A stretch of 9,438 bases of DNA, taken from assembly GCA_002496905.1 (NCBI GenBank), contig DALV01000081.1, forward strand, positions 19,148 to 28,585, read 5' to 3'. The position numbers and the translations under genes were made by a program. This document shows positions 1 through 7,758 of this stretch, piece by piece. The stretch comes from Euryarchaeota archaeon UBA105 (GTDB taxonomy: Archaea; Thermoplasmatota; Poseidoniia; Poseidoniales; Thalassarchaeaceae). Position 1 is the first letter of the stretch. The number at the start of each line of letters is the position of its first letter. The notes under the pieces were generated by a model that saw only the letters and a program-made list of their open reading frames with translations, made no database searches and had not been told where the DNA came from.

Positions 1-2510
1 ACCTCCCAACCATCAGCAAGCAAATCACCATCTGTGTCGTCATCAACAGGGTTGGTATCCCACCTATCAGGGGCTTCTAGAGCGTTGATAAGGGTGTCAT
101 TATCGATATCAAAATTAGAGTCCGGCATAGAACCGAATGACGGATCTAGAGCCCATCTTCCATCACTTGGGATTGTGAATCCAGTCAAATTCATCTCATG
201 AATGAAATATTTAGGATCAAGAATGCCATCTCCATTACGATCCCCAGATGTTTGGAATCCCTTGAGATAACTATCCCAAACCCATCCGCCTGGTCCAAGT
301 CCACATTCGACCATACTTGTACATCCGATAGGTAACCAATTCTGAGTGGTTACCCAAAGACTGTGGGAATTTGTATTCTGCTGTACAGAAAATACCTGCA
401 TCTCCCAGCCATCAGGTTGGCCATCGTCGTCGGTATCATTGTCCAGTGGATTTGTCGCAGATTGCCAAGGTCGAGGGATATACAGGACCTCTCCTCCATC
501 TGAAAGTCCATCATCATCAGTATCTGCATTATTTGCATGAGTGATGTACTGGTCTTGACCATTGATTACCTCTTCACCATCATTCAAACCATCGTTATCT
601 GTATCAAACATTGAGGCGTTTGTGAAGTAAAACGATCCGTTCCACATAAATCCGTCAACCGCTTCAGTGAAGTCTTCCAATCCATCACTATCTGTATCTC
701 TATCGCTAGCGTTAGTGAATGTTTCATAATATTCAGTAGAATCAGACAATCCATCTCGATCGGTGTCGTAAACTCCAGGGTCAGAATAAACAGTAACATC
801 TCGAACTCCCATATCCACGACTCTAATGGTCCAGCCAATTACTTCGATACCATCAATCAGACCATCGCCGTCAGTGTCCTGAACTAGTGGGTCTGTTGAA
901 CGACCCAAAATCGCCCAATCTTCTTCTGGCTGATTAAAATCGGTATCGGGGCTAAACTTAGCTCGATATTCATCTAGGTTGGTAAATCGCTCATGATCTT
1001 CAACAACGATTGCTAGGTCTTGGAGACGGCTAGTAACTTCTTGGCCTACTTCGACGTTAATTGCGTAAACATATCCTTCGGTTGGGGTTTTGATGGGGAT
1101 GTTGACATATTGGCTGTCCTGAACCGTTCTGACCCACATTACAGTACGATTAACCTGGACGAAATCTCCGACTTCCACAACAATGTTGTGTACTGTGGAG
1201 ATGCCCACCAAATCAGTGTAACGAACGCCTCCATCACCATCTGCATCGTATCCATCGAAATCAGGGTCTTCCTCTGCGTTGCTACCGTCGTTTGGATGTA
1301 TGCCACTATGATACTCCCATCCATCGGGCATACCATCGCTGTCGGTATCAGCGACTAATGGATTGGTGAAATTGACTGCACCCCAGGTGTAAGCTACCTC
1401 ATATTCTTCGACATTATTCAAGCCATCTTCATCACCATCGCCGTAGGCGTCGGTGGAATTCGCAGGGTTTAGCAGAGTGTTGTAACAATACTCGAACCCA
1501 TCAGGCATCCCATCGCCATCCGTGTCCCAATCACCTGGTCCATTTAGGCGACCATCGCCATCCATGTCTTCATTGAACCAGGTTAAATCGCCAACTCCAC
1601 TCATCAAATCAGTGTATGGAGCGTCTAACCGTATAGTTCCGAATTGAGGAACGCCACAGTGAACTTGTAATTCTTGAGAGCCATAACCGACCTCGATTCT
1701 ATCTGGGATTAAATCACCATCACTGTCTTCCTCCAGTGGATTAGTATCGTATAGTTCCTCAAGATAATTCGGTAGTGAATCTGGACCCTGTCTGTCGATA
1801 TCTAGAACTGAATCACAGGAATGATCGCCGTTTGGTCCTACTGGAAGAGAATTCCAGGTGCTAGTCCCAATGATTAACTGCATTTCAGCCTCAACTTGAG
1901 GTGTAAGTAAAGGGCACCCCCAGTTTGGATTTAGTGGATCTAATAGGGTCACGGGCCCTTGAGGGGTTTGTACAGTTTCAGTGTAGAGTGATTCCCAGCG
2001 GTCATTCAAGCCATCCCCATCACTATCGCTAGCTGTCGGGTTTGTTCCAATAGCTGCTTCCTGTTCATTGGTTAGGCCATCTCTGTCTGGGTCACCATAT
2101 GGGCCATTGTCTGGGTCAGGGAATGTTTCGTTTTGTTCACCTGCATCCTCTCCATCGGCATTGGTATTTTCAATATCACTATCATCAGACTCCCCACTGT
2201 CCAATGGATCCAATCCATTAGCAACTTCCCAGCCATCATCTAAGCCGTCACCATCGGTGTCGGGATTATTGTCATCTGTACCGTAAAGAGTCTGTTCCAT
2301 CCTATCCGGAAGACCGTCTCCATCGGAATCTCTACCTGCCTGTTGGACCTCATCATCTGTGATTACGACGTCCGCTCCAGCGGCGTCGAATCCACCAGAT
2401 TCGGTAGTCGAAAGTCCTGCGTCAATTATCGTGTAGAACCCTGCTAGACATAGTGTGACGGCAATCGCCGCGACTGCGTATTGATTGTGATTCAAAGCCA
2501 AAATTCTCAC
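1..2510 (-). CDS. Membrane-anchored surface protein with thrombospondin type-3-like Ca-binding repeats (C-terminal part outside the window)
   Basis: A single open frame runs from about 2510 off the left edge with no stop (836 complete codons seen). The N-terminus MRILALNHNQYAV is followed by a hydrophobic segment (residues about 11-29), a signal peptide or N-terminal anchor. The rest is acidic and carries about 19 DxDxDGxxD-type calcium motifs, for example residues 61-69, 84-92, 162-170, 329-337, 545-553, 636-644 and 825-833. Many are followed by DGWEV/DGWEY, alternating with TNP-type linkers, the usual style of extracellular TSP3-like repeats. Two inserts break the array: a barrel-sandwich-like segment (about 440-505) and a protective-antigen-like segment (about 554-580). 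About ten NxS/T sequons suggest a glycosylated surface protein. Start: GTG at 2510 gives the longest sensible signal segment; TTG at 2501, preceded by GGTGAG, is a serious alternative. The ligand or partner is unknown, and the anchor type depends on the missing C-terminus. Confidence 0.85.
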   Translation of the reverse strand, partial: MRILALNHNQYAVAAIAVTLCLAGFYTIIDAGLSTTESGGFDAAGADVVITDDEVQQAGRDSDGDGLPDRMEQTLYGTDDNNPDTDGDGLDDGWEVANGLDPLDSGESDDSDIENTNADGEDAGEQNETFPDPDNGPYGDPDRDGLTNEQEAAIGTNPTASDSDGDGLNDRWESLYTETVQTPQGPVTLLDPLNPNWGCPLLTPQVEAEMQLIIGTSTWNSLPVGPNGDHSCDSVLDIDRQGPDSLPNYLEELYDTNPLEEDSDGDLIPDRIEVGYGSQELQVHCGVPQFGTIRLDAPYTDLMSGVGDLTWFNEDMDGDGRLNGPGDWDTDGDGMPDGFEYCYNTLLNPANSTDAYGDGDEDGLNNVEEYEVAYTWGAVNFTNPLVADTDSDGMPDGWEYHSGIHPNDGSNAEEDPDFDGYDADGDGGVRYTDLVGISTVHNIVVEVGDFVQVNRTVMWVRTVQDSQYVNIPIKTPTEGYVYAINVEVGQEVTSRLQDLAIVVEDHERFTNLDEYRAKFSPDTDFNQPEEDWAILGRSTDPLVQDTDGDGLIDGIEVIGWTIRVVDMGVRDVTVYSDPGVYDTDRDGLSDSTEYYETFTNASDRDTDSDGLEDFTEAVDGFMWNGSFYFTNASMFDTDNDGLNDGEEVINGQDQYITHANNADTDDDGLSDGGEVLYIPRPWQSATNPLDNDTDDDGQPDGWEMQVFSVQQNTNSHSLWVTTQNWLPIGCTSMVECGLGPGGWVWDSYLKGFQTSGDRNGDGILDPKYFIHEMNLTGFTIPSDGRWALDPSFGSMPDSNFDIDNDTLINALEAPDRWDTNPVDDDTDGDLLADGWE
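3..2330 (-). repeat. Array of TSP3-like DxDxDG calcium-binding repeats within the surface protein
   Basis: Protein-level repeats. The core is DTDGDGLxDxxE, usually 25-40 residues apart. One form ends in DGWE followed by a DPL- or NP-type linker; the other ends in NxxEY or DGEEV. Degenerate copies with a lost glycine or aspartate occur at residues 262-270 (DSDGDLIPD), 801-809 (DIDNDTLIN) and 825-833 (DTDGDLLAD). The copies differ considerably at the nucleotide level, so this is an old array rather than a recent expansion. In known family members these motifs chelate calcium and stiffen an extended stalk. Confidence 0.8.
483..722 (-). repeat. Compact tandem of three near-regular Ca-repeat units (residues 597-676)
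   Basis: Three successive units share an approximate pattern xTNAS-x2-DTDxDGLxDxxE: calcium motifs begin at residues 605, 636 and 663, and a related fourth begins at 692. The first two units both carry FTNAS exactly 31 residues apart, and each of these is an N-glycosylation sequon. This is the most regular part of the array and probably the most recently duplicated. Confidence 0.6.
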
Positions 2511-2511
2511 C

Positions 2512-2529
2512 CAACCCCTAACGGGGTTG
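2512..2529 (-). promoter_or_regulatory. Perfect 7-bp hairpin just before the surface-protein start
   Basis: On the coding strand CAACCCC-GTTA-GGGGTTG forms a perfect 7-bp stem with a 4-nt loop, ending one base before the GTG at 2510. The 3' arm contains the AGGGG that would serve as ribosome binding site for that GTG. The alternative GGTGAG site for TTG at 2501 lies just outside the stem. No T-tract follows, so an intrinsic terminator is unlikely. A leader hairpin controlling translation, or a protein-binding palindrome, are the reasonable readings. Confidence 0.5.
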
Positions 2530-2548
2530 CACTGTTGACTTAAGTCAT

Positions 2549-2563
2549 GAATATAATGTTTCA
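2549..2563 (-). promoter_or_regulatory. Candidate BRE/TATA promoter for the surface-protein gene
   Basis: The coding strand reads TGAAACATTATATTC: a purine-rich BRE-like GAAAC directly upstream of the TATA-like ATTATATT (2550-2557). An archaeal start site about 25 nt downstream would fall near 2528-2530, giving a leader of only about 20 nt consisting almost entirely of the 2512-2529 hairpin. This fits independent transcription of the surface gene rather than pure read-through from the alaS block. Called by eye only. Confidence 0.4.
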
Positions 2564-2583
2564 GCGATAACGCATCTCAAACA

Positions 2584-3690
2584 TCAGTCTGCTATATCAA
2601 CGGATGAGGATAAAAATAAGTGCACTGAGCCACTGTTAAATCTACACTTTAGTTTTCCACGCCTTCCGTGAGCACGTTCCCAGCAAGCCAATAATACGCC
2701 TCCTGAAATTGCTGGATGAAATGTATTTTTTAGGGTAATTTTTACACCTCCGTGATCGTCAAATGACTCTGCAGATTCCACAGCCCCTAGACCATGTATC
2801 GACAGATGTCTGCGCCCTATTCCAATCCAATCATCTGGCTTTGAGATTAGTATATGTAAGCCGGAATCAAAATGTACTTTCCTAATTGAATCCGCCGCTG
2901 CCGTCCACCACAACTTACGCTGATTATCTTCAATTGGCCATTCGATATCTTGCCTTCCTGATTCAATGGCGGATATGTATGGAAGGCAAAACTCTTCAAA
3001 TCTTAAAATCAGGTCTCTGTGAATAATCATTTTTCTTTCATTCATTATTGACCAAACTCCTCCAGATTCTACCCTTAGGTCTTCCCATGATTCTTCTGCC
3101 AATTCGTAATTTACAGAATCACTATCTGTATTTGGCCAGAGAGGAATAATCAGGGAAGGGTTTGGTAAGTCCTTATGATCAAGATTCAAACTAACAACTA
3201 GGCCATCTTGAGAACTCTGAGACCATACAAAACGGTGACGTTTTGTTGTAGAAACTTCCCATGTTGAAGTAATTAAACCTGAGCATATCGGAGATGAGGC
3301 GGGGCTTTCAACAAGCATCCTAACTTCGTCCTCATCCTCTAATTTACTATACACTCCAAGTCCTCTTGTTTGCCAATCTAGTGTATTTTCCGTCCAATTC
3401 TTAGGGTCTCTACTAGAGGGAATTTTGATCCCTGAATTTTTCAAGAAAAATTCTTGATGCTCTAAAGCAGCATGGGCTAATCTACGACCTAAACTCTGCC
3501 CTAGCCTCTGTTCCAAACCCAAGAACCATGTCTCGAATCCGTTGGTGGAGAATCTAGAACCATAATGATTGATTTTTGAGGAATAATTGTCTTTTATCAG
3601 TCCATCAGAAAGGTATAACCATCGTTGTTTGATCCTATCGATAGGGTCAGATGGAGGTTTTTTTCGATTGAGGAAATCAAAAAATCCCAT
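2584..3690 (-). CDS. Unrecognised 368-residue protein, apparently an internal two-domain duplication
   Basis: I do not recognise this protein. It appears cytosolic: there is no signal peptide or membrane segment, the N-terminus is MGFFDFLNRKK, and it is rich in tryptophan (14). Residues about 109-169 and 300-361 align with each other: both start GLG, run through a V..L.. strand, then (S)SG-(L/V)-L-x3-WE, a basic K/R cluster and a final hydrophobic strand. The preceding helical stretches (about 70-108 and 262-299) also match loosely, so it looks like a pseudo-dimer of one alpha/beta domain. The layout GLG...V...P...G.L...WE...RF faintly recalls V4R-like domains, but the usual cysteines are absent; treat this as a hint only. 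Start: ATG at 3690 lies 4 nt after the transaminase stop and follows TGATC, complementary to the archaeal 16S tail; ATG at 3702 is a second option. It is probably co-transcribed with alaS and the transaminase. Confidence 0.75.
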   Translation of the reverse strand: MGFFDFLNRKKPPSDPIDRIKQRWLYLSDGLIKDNYSSKINHYGSRFSTNGFETWFLGLEQRLGQSLGRRLAHAALEHQEFFLKNSGIKIPSSRDPKNWTENTLDWQTRGLGVYSKLEDEDEVRMLVESPASSPICSGLITSTWEVSTTKRHRFVWSQSSQDGLVVSLNLDHKDLPNPSLIIPLWPNTDSDSVNYELAEESWEDLRVESGGVWSIMNERKMIIHRDLILRFEEFCLPYISAIESGRQDIEWPIEDNQRKLWWTAAADSIRKVHFDSGLHILISKPDDWIGIGRRHLSIHGLGAVESAESFDDHGGVKITLKNTFHPAISGGVLLACWERAHGRRGKLKCRFNSGSVHLFLSSSVDIAD

Positions 3691-3694
3691 GCGA

Positions 3695-4894
3695 TCATCC
3701 ATTGATGAATTTTTCAATTCGGTCGAAGGCTGTAGACAATACTTCGATGGGGGGTAAGCAGACCATACGAAAATGCCCAGAACCAAATTCAGGAGAGAAT
3801 CCAGAGCCATGCACGACCAATACATGTTGTTGGTGGAGAAGATCTAGAACCCATTGTTTGTCAGAAGTTATGGATTCATCTGTAATCCTAACAAATAGGT
3901 AAAAAGCACCTCCTGGTACTTCGCACTCCAATCCATCTATCTCTGTAATTCTAGTCATACAATAATCCAATCTTTGCTTTACTCTGGAACGATGCCCTTC
4001 TAGCCAATCGTGTTCATCGGTTAAGCCAGCCAAGTATCCATGTTGAGCAGGTGTGGAAGCACACAAGCGGCTTCTCAATAATCTCTCAACTCCATCACGA
4101 ACCAACTCTAGGCGACCCTCGGTGTCATGCCATGCCATGTAGCCAATGCGCCAACCTGGAGCGAAGTATACCTTAGAAACCCCATTTAAAACGATTACAG
4201 GAGAAGTTTTCGATCTTGAGGCTATAGAGCAAAGTTCGCCTGTGAAATCAAGTGCATCATAGATTTCATCAGCAATAATGGTGCACTTGGGATATTCTTT
4301 GGTAATATCTAGCAAGGCATCTATTTCCGAGGAAGTTAGTACATTTCCAGTAGGGTTATTGGGGTTAATAAGCACAAGAAGACGAACACTATCATCCATC
4401 TTGGCTTTGATATCTTCTAGATCAATCCGCCATCCATCGTTTGGATTTAGGCGATATTCAATTGTGCTTGCACCATACATCTGAGGATAAGCCATGTAAG
4501 GAGGATAATGAGGACCTGGAGCAAGTACCTTTGACCCCTCTTCTAGAAATGCGGCGAATATTATTTGCAAGGCTTCGGTAACACCGTGTGTAACATAGAC
4601 ATCGTCTTCTGAACAATTCCAGCCTTTGCCGGATTCAGCTTTGGCAATAGCCTGCCTTAGGGAAGGAATTCCGTATGAAGGACCATAGCCATTATCCTGA
4701 GAATCCAATGCTTGTTTGTAGGCAGCAATCATATGGTCTGGGGTTGGCAATCCTTCGTATGCCAATGGGTCTCCAATGTTTAGTCGAATAATTTCATGCC
4801 CTTGTTTTTCCAATTCAATGGCAGGGACTACAACATCTCTAATCGCATATTCAATTGATGCAGCGCGCTGAGATACATCGACTTGTTCGACCAT
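3695..4894 (-). CDS. PLP-dependent aminotransferase (fold type I), probably alanine transaminase
   Basis: Cytosolic PLP enzyme; the likely reaction is pyruvate plus glutamate to alanine plus 2-oxoglutarate. Residues numbered from ATG 4894 (399 aa, normal length): AIRDVVVPAIELEKQG and LNIGDP near the N-terminus, PHYPPY (about 128-133), NPNNPTG (177-183, substrate binding), ADEIYD (D209 and Y212 contact PLP), NGVSKVYFAPGWRIGY with Schiff-base lysine K241, and HFRM with carboxylate-binding R376. The EYAIRDVV opening, the PxYPPY segment, SKVYFAxGWRxGY and RLCxxTPAQ match the Pyrococcus alanine aminotransferase as I recall it, closer than generic aspartate aminotransferases. Aspartate or broad specificity cannot be excluded. 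Start: ATG 4894 lies 5 nt after the alaS stop and behind GTGAGAG; GTG 4903 would instead overlap the alaS stop by 3 nt (GTGA). Either arrangement implies translational coupling with alaS. Confidence 0.93.
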   Translation of the reverse strand: MVEQVDVSQRAASIEYAIRDVVVPAIELEKQGHEIIRLNIGDPLAYEGLPTPDHMIAAYKQALDSQDNGYGPSYGIPSLRQAIAKAESGKGWNCSEDDVYVTHGVTEALQIIFAAFLEEGSKVLAPGPHYPPYMAYPQMYGASTIEYRLNPNDGWRIDLEDIKAKMDDSVRLLVLINPNNPTGNVLTSSEIDALLDITKEYPKCTIIADEIYDALDFTGELCSIASRSKTSPVIVLNGVSKVYFAPGWRIGYMAWHDTEGRLELVRDGVERLLRSRLCASTPAQHGYLAGLTDEHDWLEGHRSRVKQRLDYCMTRITEIDGLECEVPGGAFYLFVRITDESITSDKQWVLDLLHQQHVLVVHGSGFSPEFGSGHFRMVCLPPIEVLSTAFDRIEKFING

Positions 4895-4899
4895 TTCTC

Positions 4900-7758
4900 T
4901 CACAACCCGAGTAGATTACGAGCAGCTTCCAATGCATCGGGTATGCCATCCGAGTTTGAACCACCGCCTTGAGCCATCGTCGGACGGCCTCCGCCGCCAC
5001 CATTGATGTGACCGGCGATGGCTCCTAGAATCTCATTTGCATCGTGTTTCTCGGCAGCGATGGTTCCTTCGGTGCTGGCGACGATTAGTTTCCCGCCTCC
5101 ATCTCTAGTTCCTAGAACCGCTAGAGTCGGAGTTTGAGGATCTCGTGTTAATTGGCTTAGCATTGACATAACTGCTTTCATGTCGCCATCAACTTCCATA
5201 ATGGCATAGCGAATTCCGTCTTTTTCTATAGCGCCATCGCCACCTCCGCTGGTCCGCAGCCTTACGATTTCTGCTTCTAAAGATTCAATCTTCTTCTGCT
5301 GAGTTTTCCACTCATCGAAGAAACGTGAAACCGCACCTGGAAGGTCCTCAGGAGATACCCCTAGAACCTCGCTTGATTCGTTCAAGAGGCGTTCCTGAAT
5401 TCGCGCATGCTCGCGTGCCGTCTCCCCTGCCACGATTTGCAGACGCTCGACCCCGTCTTGGACTTGACTAGACCGGATGATGCGAAGTTCAGCAACTTTG
5501 CCGGTATTATCGTGGTGCGTCCCTCCACAGGCCTGCACATCATGGTCGCCGATTTTGATTATTCTAATCTGACTATGTTTGGGCGGGCCGCCCTGATATA
5601 ATTCGAAGCCGAATTGCACATCTGCTTCTGCTCTATCTAGAACTAATTTTTCTACAACAGGATTCTTTGCAATGATGTCATTTGCATGATCTTCAATCTT
5701 ATCCAAATCATCCCGAGAAAGTCGGGAATAGTGAGTTAGGTCAATTCTTGCATATCGCCCACCCTTGTTAGAACCGGCTTGCCAAATATGGGGGCCTAGA
5801 ATAGCACGAGCACTTCCACCTACAATGTGGACCGCGGTGTGGTGGTCCATGAGTTGCCGTCTTCTTTCCCAGTCGATTTTACCAGTAATTTCTCCTTCTT
5901 CAACGGAGGAATTAGTAAGGTGATAGATTACTCCACTTTCTATTCTAGTATCGACTACTCTTGCGATTCCTAAACTTCCTTGGTCACCAAGTTGACCGCC
6001 CCCCTCGGGATAGAATAGAGTACTATCCAAAACTACAGAATGAGTAGGTGTTTCGACAACCTCAGAGGATAGATTAAGTGAGTCAATTTGTGCCTGCGTA
6101 AGTGGCTTACAATCGAGAACTACTGCGCTGAACTCAGTTTGACTTGTGTCGGAATAGTAATCTTGTCGAGTAGGAGGGAAGTAAGATTGGAAAATTCGCC
6201 CTTTTTCCTTATCCATTGCCGCGGCCTTTGTTCTCTCTGCATTTCTAGCCGCCATATCAGCTGCGAAGCCCACTCTAACAGAGAGATTTTTCCAGCCTAA
6301 TTTTCTTGCAATGGAAACTACCATTTCGGGGTTCAGGCCTCTTTCTTCTGCTAAGCGAAATAGAACCTCATCTGGCGCGTTTTGAGCATCTTGTGGAAGT
6401 TCTCTAAGTGCAGTTCTAACCGCAGCTTCACCCTTTCTCAACATCTCATGGTAGCGAGCCTCTTCTAAATCTAGAATGATTAGAATTCCGTCCCTATTCT
6501 GGAGAAATCCATTCATATCGAGGTGAGTGTCGATATGATGTGCAGCCAAGTCGCGTAGGGAGATATCAATGCCTAAATCCCCCTTCATTCTACAAACTCT
6601 ACGCGCCATCATTCGAACGAGATAACCCGCTTTTGCATTACTGGGTACTAAGCCATCACCCAACATATTGCAAATTGCATGCATATGATCTGGGATCGCA
6701 TAAATCGAAGAAAGAGGCTCAGTGAGGCGTTTTAAGTCGGAAACCGATATCTCAACTCCACCATCTCCCAATCTTTCAACAAGTCTCTGATACAATGAGT
6801 CGACATCGGTTCCAACATCAATGTTGAGAATTCCAGCAAGTTGAGATAATTCAGCAAGTAAGTCATCTGTATCGACACCCAATCCTAATCCTTCAACCAT
6901 CGAATCAAAGCCGGCGATTTGTTTCAACCAATTGACTGACTCTGGATAGATCGCTTCGTAAATTGTAGATGTTCCTGCAGCAGCCCAACAAAACCTCTCC
7001 AAACCATATCCTGTGTCGATAATCTGTAGAGGCATTTCTCTGTATCGAAGACCTTTGATTTCGACATCTCCATCTTCATGCTCCTCTAGATTCATGAATA
7101 CCAGAGTAGCTAGCTCCAGCCCGCCGACTATCACTTCTAGAGCAGGGCCAGCATTTCCACCTCCTGACCATGGATTTTCGATGTAAGTGATCTCCTCAGG
7201 TGTAATTCCGAATGTATTGACCAACATATCATCGCAATATCGAACACATTGGTCAATCCAGTAAATCACATCCCCATCATCTGGTCGATTAAAGGCGTGA
7301 TGAGCCATCATTTCGAAGGTGGTTAAATGCCTGCCAGAACGGCCTACTGCAGCAACATCGGTTAATCGAATACAGGGCTGGCTTATCCCTAGAGGATTTG
7401 CCGGTGGAGGCACCAATCCACTAGTTACATGTGGCTGGAAATCAGCGATTGAGGCAATGGTCAAGTGAATATCATCTCGCCATCTTGCCAATACTGGATA
7501 TGGGTCTATTCTAGCATGTCCTCTTTGTTCAAAGTAATCGAGGAAGGTTTCACGCATGGCATCTTTCAATTCTTTTCCACGCATAGGAAATCCATTGATT
7601 ATTGGATTGCCAATAAATGTGTATGAGTCTTCAACCGTATCACCAGAAGTTGTACGATTTTGGTCTCGTGACCAAAACCTGAGACCGGTGACAGAACAAA
7701 CTCTGCATGAGTTTCCTGACTCTTCCCAGAAGGGGATATTTGTCTCTCCAAACGCCAT
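4900..7758 (-). CDS. alaS: Alanyl-tRNA synthetase, archaeal type
   Basis: Class II synthetase attaching alanine to tRNA-Ala in the cytoplasm, with an editing domain that removes mischarged Ser/Gly. Numbered from ATG 7758 (952 aa, in the archaeal AlaRS size range): an N-terminal finger remnant CRVC (18-21) before FWSRDQNR; the catalytic domain with RHLTTFEMMAHHAFN (about 143-157, archaeal signature) and ENPWSGGGNAGPALEV; the class II motif 3 region with GDGLVPSNAKAGYL and RMMARR (to 387); the editing domain with TLFYPEGGGQLGDQG, zinc ligands in HTAVH (H640, H644) and CGGTH (C744, H748); a coiled coil (about 817-836); and a C-terminal DHHA1/C-Ala domain with GGGGGRPTMAQGGG (about 920-933). Start: ATG 7758 has a strong GGAGGGG site 5 nt upstream, preferred over TTG 7788 and ATG 7785. 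First gene of the minus-strand block. Confidence 0.97.
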   Translation of the reverse strand: MAFGETNIPFWEESGNSCRVCSVTGLRFWSRDQNRTTSGDTVEDSYTFIGNPIINGFPMRGKELKDAMRETFLDYFEQRGHARIDPYPVLARWRDDIHLTIASIADFQPHVTSGLVPPPANPLGISQPCIRLTDVAAVGRSGRHLTTFEMMAHHAFNRPDDGDVIYWIDQCVRYCDDMLVNTFGITPEEITYIENPWSGGGNAGPALEVIVGGLELATLVFMNLEEHEDGDVEIKGLRYREMPLQIIDTGYGLERFCWAAAGTSTIYEAIYPESVNWLKQIAGFDSMVEGLGLGVDTDDLLAELSQLAGILNIDVGTDVDSLYQRLVERLGDGGVEISVSDLKRLTEPLSSIYAIPDHMHAICNMLGDGLVPSNAKAGYLVRMMARRVCRMKGDLGIDISLRDLAAHHIDTHLDMNGFLQNRDGILIILDLEEARYHEMLRKGEAAVRTALRELPQDAQNAPDEVLFRLAEERGLNPEMVVSIARKLGWKNLSVRVGFAADMAARNAERTKAAAMDKEKGRIFQSYFPPTRQDYYSDTSQTEFSAVVLDCKPLTQAQIDSLNLSSEVVETPTHSVVLDSTLFYPEGGGQLGDQGSLGIARVVDTRIESGVIYHLTNSSVEEGEITGKIDWERRRQLMDHHTAVHIVGGSARAILGPHIWQAGSNKGGRYARIDLTHYSRLSRDDLDKIEDHANDIIAKNPVVEKLVLDRAEADVQFGFELYQGGPPKHSQIRIIKIGDHDVQACGGTHHDNTGKVAELRIIRSSQVQDGVERLQIVAGETAREHARIQERLLNESSEVLGVSPEDLPGAVSRFFDEWKTQQKKIESLEAEIVRLRTSGGGDGAIEKDGIRYAIMEVDGDMKAVMSMLSQLTRDPQTPTLAVLGTRDGGGKLIVASTEGTIAAEKHDANEILGAIAGHINGGGGGRPTMAQGGGSNSDGIPDALEAARNLLGL

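Noticed and set aside
996..1193. A functional lipoyl or biotin carrier domain
   Set aside because: The residue at the modification turn is serine, not lysine, and the protein appears exported, away from the ligases.
346..2286. Short open frames on the plus strand, and minus-strand frames in another phase, across the left third
   Set aside because: They overlap the continuous minus-strand surface-protein frame. Their compositions (Ser/Pro-rich or Met/Ile-rich) are what frame-shifted DxDxDG repeats give, and none has a recognisable domain.
2512..2529. The hairpin as an intrinsic terminator of the alaS block
   Set aside because: No T-tract follows the stem and it sits directly before a start codon. 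Archaeal terminators rely on T-runs rather than stems.
3691..3825. A 45-residue N-terminal extension of the unknown protein
   Set aside because: It would overlap the conserved C-terminus of the transaminase by about 130 nt, and ATG 3690 sits properly after the transaminase stop.
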